This document shows, one piece after another, positions 6,548 through 9,537 of a DNA stretch of 9,537 nt. The notes below the pieces were generated by a model. The model was not told the origin of the DNA, made no database searches, and saw nothing but the letters and a program-made list of their open reading frames with translations. This DNA comes from Bacteroidota bacterium. Lineage in GTDB: Bacteria; Bacteroidota; Ignavibacteria; Kapaibacteriales; UBA2268. A program made the position numbers and the translations under genes. The DNA is taken from assembly GCA_022708005.1 (NCBI GenBank), contig JAKIZN010000041.1, forward strand, positions 1 through 9,537. Reading direction: 5' to 3'. Each line of letters begins with the position of its first letter. Within the stretch, counting starts at the first letter, position 1.

Positions 6548-7156
6548 ATGGAATATGTGCAATTAGTGGTCTTGGGGCTATCGGCTTCGCCTGCGGCAAG
6601 CAACGCGTATGCTTTGATATTGAAGGAAGTTGAAGGGGAGAGACGGCTGCCGATTATCATTGGTGCTTTCGAGGCGCAAGCTATTGCTATTGAAATGGAA
6701 GGAGTAGCGCCGCCACGACCAATGACGCATGATTTAATCAAAAATCTTTTTGATCAGTTAGGTGCGACCCTTTCGGAAGTAGTGATTTCGGATCTTGTCG
6801 ATGGCACTTTTTATGCAAAGTTAGTGTTTCACGAACTTGGTCTGGAAATAGATGCTCGCCCAAGCGATGCAATTGCTATTGCGGTGCGGTGTGCTTGTCC
6901 GATTTTTATCAATCCAGAAATATTAGACGAAACCGCAGTTTTGCCGCAGGGCGAAGAAAGCAAAGCGGATATGGAAGACGACGAAGAGAAAAGCGAAATA
7001 GAGAAAATTATGGAGAAATCCAAGCCTACGGCGGCGCAGCCTAAAACTCGTGCCGAAGCCCTGCAACAGCAATTAGATAAGGCAATCGACGACGAGGATT
7101 ACGAGAAAGCGGCAAAATTAAGAGACGAATTGAAAAAAATATTAGAAAGTTCTTAA
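6548..7156 (+). CDS. Bifunctional nuclease family protein (DUF151) with C-terminal UVR motif
   Basis: 202 residues from the ATG at 6548. MEYVQLVVLGLSASPAASNA is the usual family opening, and AAAGG stands upstream. The 30 extra residues possible from a TTG at 6458 are low-complexity and look non-coding. The BFN/DUF151 domain fills about 1-135: RLPIIIGAFEAQAIA (33-47), RPMTHDL (57-63), DGTFYAKL (85-92) and ARPSDAIAIAVR (103-114). An acidic linker (136-160) leads to a UVR motif, LQQQLDKAIDDEDYEKAAKL, at about 172-191, as in UvrB and UvrC, where it mediates protein contacts. Family members have been reported to have DNase and RNase activity, but the physiological role is unsettled. The two-part architecture is, from memory, common in Bacteroidota and Chlorobi. 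It lies downstream of the HDOD gene with a 118-base gap, so it may or may not share that transcript. Confidence 0.88.
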   Translation: MEYVQLVVLGLSASPAASNAYALILKEVEGERRLPIIIGAFEAQAIAIEMEGVAPPRPMTHDLIKNLFDQLGATLSEVVISDLVDGTFYAKLVFHELGLEIDARPSDAIAIAVRCACPIFINPEILDETAVLPQGEESKADMEDDEEKSEIEKIMEKSKPTAAQPKTRAEALQQQLDKAIDDEDYEKAAKLRDELKKILESS

Positions 7157-7164
7157 AAAAATGT

Positions 7165-7195
7165 TTTGAAATTTCGAGCAAAATACTTATTTTTG
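7165..7195 (+). promoter_or_regulatory. Bacteroidota-type promoter of the tRNA gene
   Basis: TTTG (7165-7168), 19 bases, then TATTTTTG (7188-7195), an exact match to the TTTG / TAnnTTTG pattern of the Bacteroidota primary sigma factor. Transcription would start a few bases before the tRNA at 7210. The -33 box lies just nine bases after the stop codon of the DUF151 gene. Confidence 0.7.
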
Positions 7196-7209
7196 TAGTT
7201 CGAATTTAT

Positions 7210-7283
7210 GCCGGGGTAGCTCAGTTGGTTAGAGCAATGGAATCATAATCCATGTGTCGGGGGTTCAAATCCCTCTCCCGGTA
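7210..7283 (+). tRNA. tRNA-Met (anticodon CAT)
   Basis: A full cloverleaf folds by hand over 74 bases. The acceptor is GCCGGGG (7210-7216) with TCCCGGT (7276-7282), with G-U pairs at 1:72 and 7:66. The D arm is GCTC/GAGC. The anticodon stem ATGGA/TCCAT encloses ATCATAA, placing CAT at 7244-7246. The variable loop is GTGTC. The T arm is GGGGG/CCCTC around TTCAAAT, and the discriminator is A73. CCA is not encoded and must be added after transcription. It is not an initiator: the 1:72 pair is G-U rather than a C-A mismatch, and the anticodon stem lacks the three G-C pairs. A lysidine-modified tRNA-Ile2 also carries CAT in its gene and is not strictly excluded. The gene has its own promoter and terminator. 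Confidence 0.93.
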
Positions 7284-7293
7284 CGAAAGAAAT

Positions 7294-7324
7294 TGCTTGC
7301 TATTACATTTAGCAGGCATTTTTT
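7294..7324 (+). terminator. Rho-independent terminator of the tRNA gene
   Basis: TGCTTGCTA (7294-7302) pairs with TAGCAGGCA (7310-7318), eight Watson-Crick pairs and one G-U, around a seven-base loop. TTTTTT follows at 7319-7324. It begins 11 bases after the tRNA ends. Confidence 0.75.
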
Positions 7325-7423
7325 GTTTTTATGGGGATGTTTCCGATTATCTCAAATAATGCAATAAAAACTTTGTCTGAATCAGGATTTCCAAGATTAA
7401 AGGATTAGCAAGATTATTGTCGC

Positions 7424-7566
7424 CCTAAATTATTCATTAGAAACTCTAACTGAATGCGTATCCGTAAGGAAATATTTGGCTTTAAGATGTCCTACACCTC
7501 GAAGGTGTAGGACATCTGGAAAAACAGCTAATAGACAATGGAAAAGTTCCTAATGAATGATTTGGG
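7424..7566. repeat. Foldback insert inside repeat copy 2
   Basis: The 22-base arm at 7424-7445 (CCTAAATTATTCATTAG, then AAACT) matches the reverse complement of 7545-7566 at 19 of 22 positions. The perfect 15-bp palindrome at 7485-7517 sits near the middle. The whole could fold as a long hairpin or reflect a small non-autonomous element inserted into the larger repeat. No terminal target duplication is certain. Confidence 0.5.
7485..7517. repeat. Second exact copy of the GATGTCCTACACCT palindrome
   Basis: AGATGTCCTACACCT, CGA, then the 15-base reverse complement. These 33 bases are identical to 1586-1618. Unlike that copy, no T-tract follows on either strand, so this one is unlikely to work as a terminator. 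It is evidence that the palindrome is a dispersed repeat in its own right. Confidence 0.8.
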
Positions 7567-7662
7567 TTAAAGGACTTACAAGATTATTTTCGCCCATTAT
7601 TCAATTTTATTTCTTTCTTATCACGGTAATCATATAATCCTGAGAATCCTGATTCAGACTGT

Positions 7663-7701
7663 AAAAAAGATGTCCAATATCTCGAAGATGTAGGACTGTC
7701 T
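7663..7701 (-). terminator. Decayed palindrome with T-tract, possible dnaG terminator
   Basis: Read on the minus strand, a degenerate copy of the same palindrome (7668-7701, loop TCG, inner stem with GGAC and AGAT blocks and two mismatches) is followed by six T residues (complement of 7663-7668). It begins about 20 bases after the dnaG stop codon, in the right orientation to end that transcript. The stem is imperfect, so activity is uncertain. Confidence 0.45.
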
Positions 7702-7721
7702 CGTCATAGAAAAATCCCCCC

Positions 7722-9537
7722 TCACCCCATTCTTAATTTGAATAGCTCGTCTTTGCGGGATGCAAGTTCGGTTTGACGACGCAAAAGTAAGTCGATTTGG
7801 TTATCGTCGGCAGTGGCTATTTTTGATTTGATTTCAAGCATTTGCAGCTCTATCGTTCTAAGCTCTAATCGAGTGAGCGCATCGTTAATCAAAGATTTCC
7901 TGTTGACTTCGGTAATTGCAGCATCGAGCTGCTTCCAATTATCGCTTGGGCTCTCGTCCGCAATGAGAATATCTATCAGACATTGCGTAACTTTCGGCGA
8001 AACGGCTTCACTCTCTATAAGCGTTTGAATTATATTGAGTTCATCTGAATATTCGGAGATAATAGAAAAAAGAGTTTTGCCAGTATCGCTCACAAATGTT
8101 GATTCGTTGACGTTCATCTCAAGTATTAAACTAAAATATTTGGGCAAGCTGAGCGCGACTTTGAGCAACAATCTTTCTTCTGGCAGCAGTTCGCTCATGT
8201 CGATAAATATATCATCGGCGCTGTCTAGGTAGTCGGCAAAATCTTCGTTTGCGTCAGTTGTGGCTATGCTTTGTCCGCCGTCTTCCTCGCGGTGGCTGCT
8301 TGCTGCTGCCTTTTCTATTGTGCCTTTTTCTCGATAGATAATTTTAATTTGGCTCTCGGATAGGTCAAGCAGCGAAGCGAGCTGCGAAATAAGAAAATCA
8401 TGCTGCAACCTATCTTTTACCTTTGTAATCAGCGCTAGCAAACTTCTCGCGATATTGGCTTTTGCAGCTGGCGAATCTGGATTTGCATTCAGCATTTTTT
8501 CAGCTAAATATTCCAAAAAGCCTTTTGCGTCTTTAATCCTCGCTTCAAATGTCTGTTTGCCGTGATTTCTTATGATGCTGTCGGGGTCTTCCCCTGCTGG
8601 CAGAGTGGCTATTCTAAGGTCAAAGCCGTTTTCTAATGCCAATTCTATAGCCCTATCTGTTGCTTTGCTGCCCGCTTGGTCGGAATCAAATACAAGATAA
8701 ATTAAATTTGTATATCGCGACAGTAGCTCCAATTGCTGTTTAGTGAGCGCCGTGCCCGAAGACGCGACTACATTTCGTATTCCCGCTTGATGCAAGGAAA
8801 TCAAGTCGGCATATCCTTCTACGATTATAGCACACTCTTCATTCCTTATCGCATTTTTAGCTTCGAAAATTCCATATAGCACTCTACTTTTGTCATAGAC
8901 TATCGATTGGGGCGAATTTATATACTTGGGCTGATCTGGTTCGTCAGTTATTTGTCGGGCGCCGAACCCGATGACTCTGCCGAGAAAATCACGGATTGCA
9001 AACATAGCCCTGCCTCTGAACCTATCGTATTTCTTGCCGTCGTCGCGGACTACCATAAGCCCCGATTCTATTATAATATCTTCGCTAAAGCCAGCTTTGA
9101 GCAATTCATTTTTCGTTGCATCGAAAGAATTCGGCGAAAACCCAAGTGCAAAAGACTTGATTGTTTCGGCAGAAAAATCTCGCTTTCTGAAATAATCCAA
9201 CGCGGCTTTCCCGTCGGCAGAATATAAGCTCTTATAATATAGTCCAGCAGCAACATTTAGCACTTTGAAAACTTGCTCGGCTGTGGAATCTTTGCTGCTT
9301 GCGGCTTGGGAAGATTTTATTTCAATATGATATTTTTTTGCAAGATATTCGACTGATTCGTAAAAATTAAGCCCTAAATAATCTTTTAAAAAAGTAAAAA
9401 TATTGCCAGATTTTTTGCAACCGAAGCAATGATACACTCCCATGCTTGGTTGCACCGAAAAAGATGGCGTCTTTTTATCTTCGTGAAACGGACATAGCCC
9501 AACATACCGGTTGCCCGCTTTTTTCAATCGGACATAC
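7722..9537 (-). CDS. dnaG: DNA primase DnaG (5' end outside the window)
   Basis: Makes RNA primers for DNA replication with the DnaB helicase. The reading continues without a stop to the edge: YVR precedes LKKAGNRYVGLCPFH, matching the usual DnaG N-terminus, so the TTG at 9527 is an internal Leu codon. By family comparison some 15-20 residues are missing. Numbering from that Leu, the CHC2 zinc finger has Cys12, His15, Cys34 and Cys37 (CPFH ... CFGC). YDRFRGRAMFAIRD (167-180) is the conserved core of the RNA polymerase domain. The TOPRIM fold follows with IVEGYADLISLH (235-246, Glu237) and LVFDSDQAG (278-286, Asp281 and Asp283), then GEDPDSIIR (312-320). All catalytic acids are kept. Residues from about 420 on are divergent and helical, as expected for the DnaB-binding region. 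With about 604 visible residues the length is normal. The gene converges on the repeat region. Confidence 0.95.
   Translation of the reverse strand, partial: YVRLKKAGNRYVGLCPFHEDKKTPSFSVQPSMGVYHCFGCKKSGNIFTFLKDYLGLNFYESVEYLAKKYHIEIKSSQAASSKDSTAEQVFKVLNVAAGLYYKSLYSADGKAALDYFRKRDFSAETIKSFALGFSPNSFDATKNELLKAGFSEDIIIESGLMVVRDDGKKYDRFRGRAMFAIRDFLGRVIGFGARQITDEPDQPKYINSPQSIVYDKSRVLYGIFEAKNAIRNEECAIIVEGYADLISLHQAGIRNVVASSGTALTKQQLELLSRYTNLIYLVFDSDQAGSKATDRAIELALENGFDLRIATLPAGEDPDSIIRNHGKQTFEARIKDAKGFLEYLAEKMLNANPDSPAAKANIARSLLALITKVKDRLQHDFLISQLASLLDLSESQIKIIYREKGTIEKAAASSHREEDGGQSIATTDANEDFADYLDSADDIFIDMSELLPEERLLLKVALSLPKYFSLILEMNVNESTFVSDTGKTLFSIISEYSDELNIIQTLIESEAVSPKVTQCLIDILIADESPSDNWKQLDAAITEVNRKSLINDALTRLELRTIELQMLEIKSKIATADDNQIDLLLRRQTELASRKDELFKLRMG

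Larger units (their letters stand above)
7375..7659. repeat. Intergenic repeat with GTCTGAATC inverted ends, copy 2 (nested)
   Basis: This 285-base region starts GTCTGAATCAGGATT (7375-7389) and ends with its exact reverse complement (7645-7659). Its left 50 bases and right 90 bases match the order of blocks in the copy at 1628-1741, including CAAGATTATT-TCGCC and CTTTCTTATC. Between them lies about 143 extra bases (7424-7566) with their own imperfect inverted ends. On either side of this insert a 27-base block is present twice, AAAGGATTAGCAAGATTATT at 7399-7418 running on to 7425, and its relative at 7569-7595. Either the element took an insertion, or two copies recombined head to tail. There is no coding potential of note. 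Confidence 0.65.

Noticed and set aside
7210..7283. Initiator tRNA-fMet
   Set aside because: It lacks the unpaired 1:72 position and the three G-C pairs in the anticodon stem.
7485..7701. CRISPR-like repeat from two nearby palindromes
   Set aside because: Only one perfect and one decayed copy are present, with unequal and non-spacer-like intervals, and no cas genes are in the window.
8907..9227. 106-codon plus-strand open frame inside dnaG
   Set aside because: It lies opposite the conserved polymerase domain of DnaG and has no protein-like features.
9525..9527. TTG as true dnaG start
   Set aside because: The frame is open to the window edge and the residues YVR before it continue the conserved primase N-terminus, so the gene is truncated by the window.

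Overview
The window comes from a flagellated bacterium with AT-rich DNA (GC roughly 40% by eye). Several signs point to the Bacteroidota/Chlorobi/Ignavibacteria (FCB) side of the tree: a tRNA promoter of the Bacteroidota type (TTTG, 19 bases, TAnnTTTG), mostly weak Shine-Dalgarno sequences, a DUF151 bifunctional nuclease with a C-terminal UVR motif, a thiolase whose C-terminal motif reads CIGGGEA, and a tRNA gene without an encoded CCA. The phylum is an inference. A flagellated FCB lineage such as Kapabacteria or Ignavibacteria would fit, but the sequence alone does not prove it.

Layout. Bases 1-82 hold the first 27 codons of a minus-strand gene that leaves the window and may begin a PAS sensor protein. 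After an AT-rich divergent spacer comes a complete acetyl-CoA acetyltransferase (344-1513, +). Bases 1514-1833 hold a strong palindrome that can act as a terminator, followed by a 114-base repeat with GTCTGAATCAGGATT-type inverted ends. Then comes a plus-strand cluster: flhF (1834-2955), flhG (2974-3768), an unrecognised coiled-coil membrane protein (3881-4666), fliA (4683-5501), an HDOD signalling protein that overlaps fliA (5488-6429), and the DUF151-UVR protein (6548-7156). A tRNA-Met (CAT) with its own promoter and terminator follows at 7210-7283. Bases 7375-7701 hold a second, nested version of the same repeat family. The right end is a minus-strand dnaG primase (7722-9537) whose first residues lie outside the window.

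How the genes fit together. FlhF (SRP-type GTPase) and FlhG (MinD-type ATPase) set flagellar position and number, and FliA is the sigma factor for late flagellar genes. The unknown membrane protein sits between flhG and fliA, and the HDOD protein overlaps fliA, so both are candidates for flagellar or motility-regulation roles. Thiolase, DUF151 nuclease, tRNA and primase are housekeeping neighbours.

The least ordinary content is (a) the paired palindrome/GTCTGAATC repeat family, whose hairpin-plus-T-tract junction recurs in opposite orientations downstream of thiolase and of dnaG, and (b) the unknown coiled-coil membrane protein in the flhFG-fliA cluster. I see no transposase, CRISPR array, prophage or defence system.
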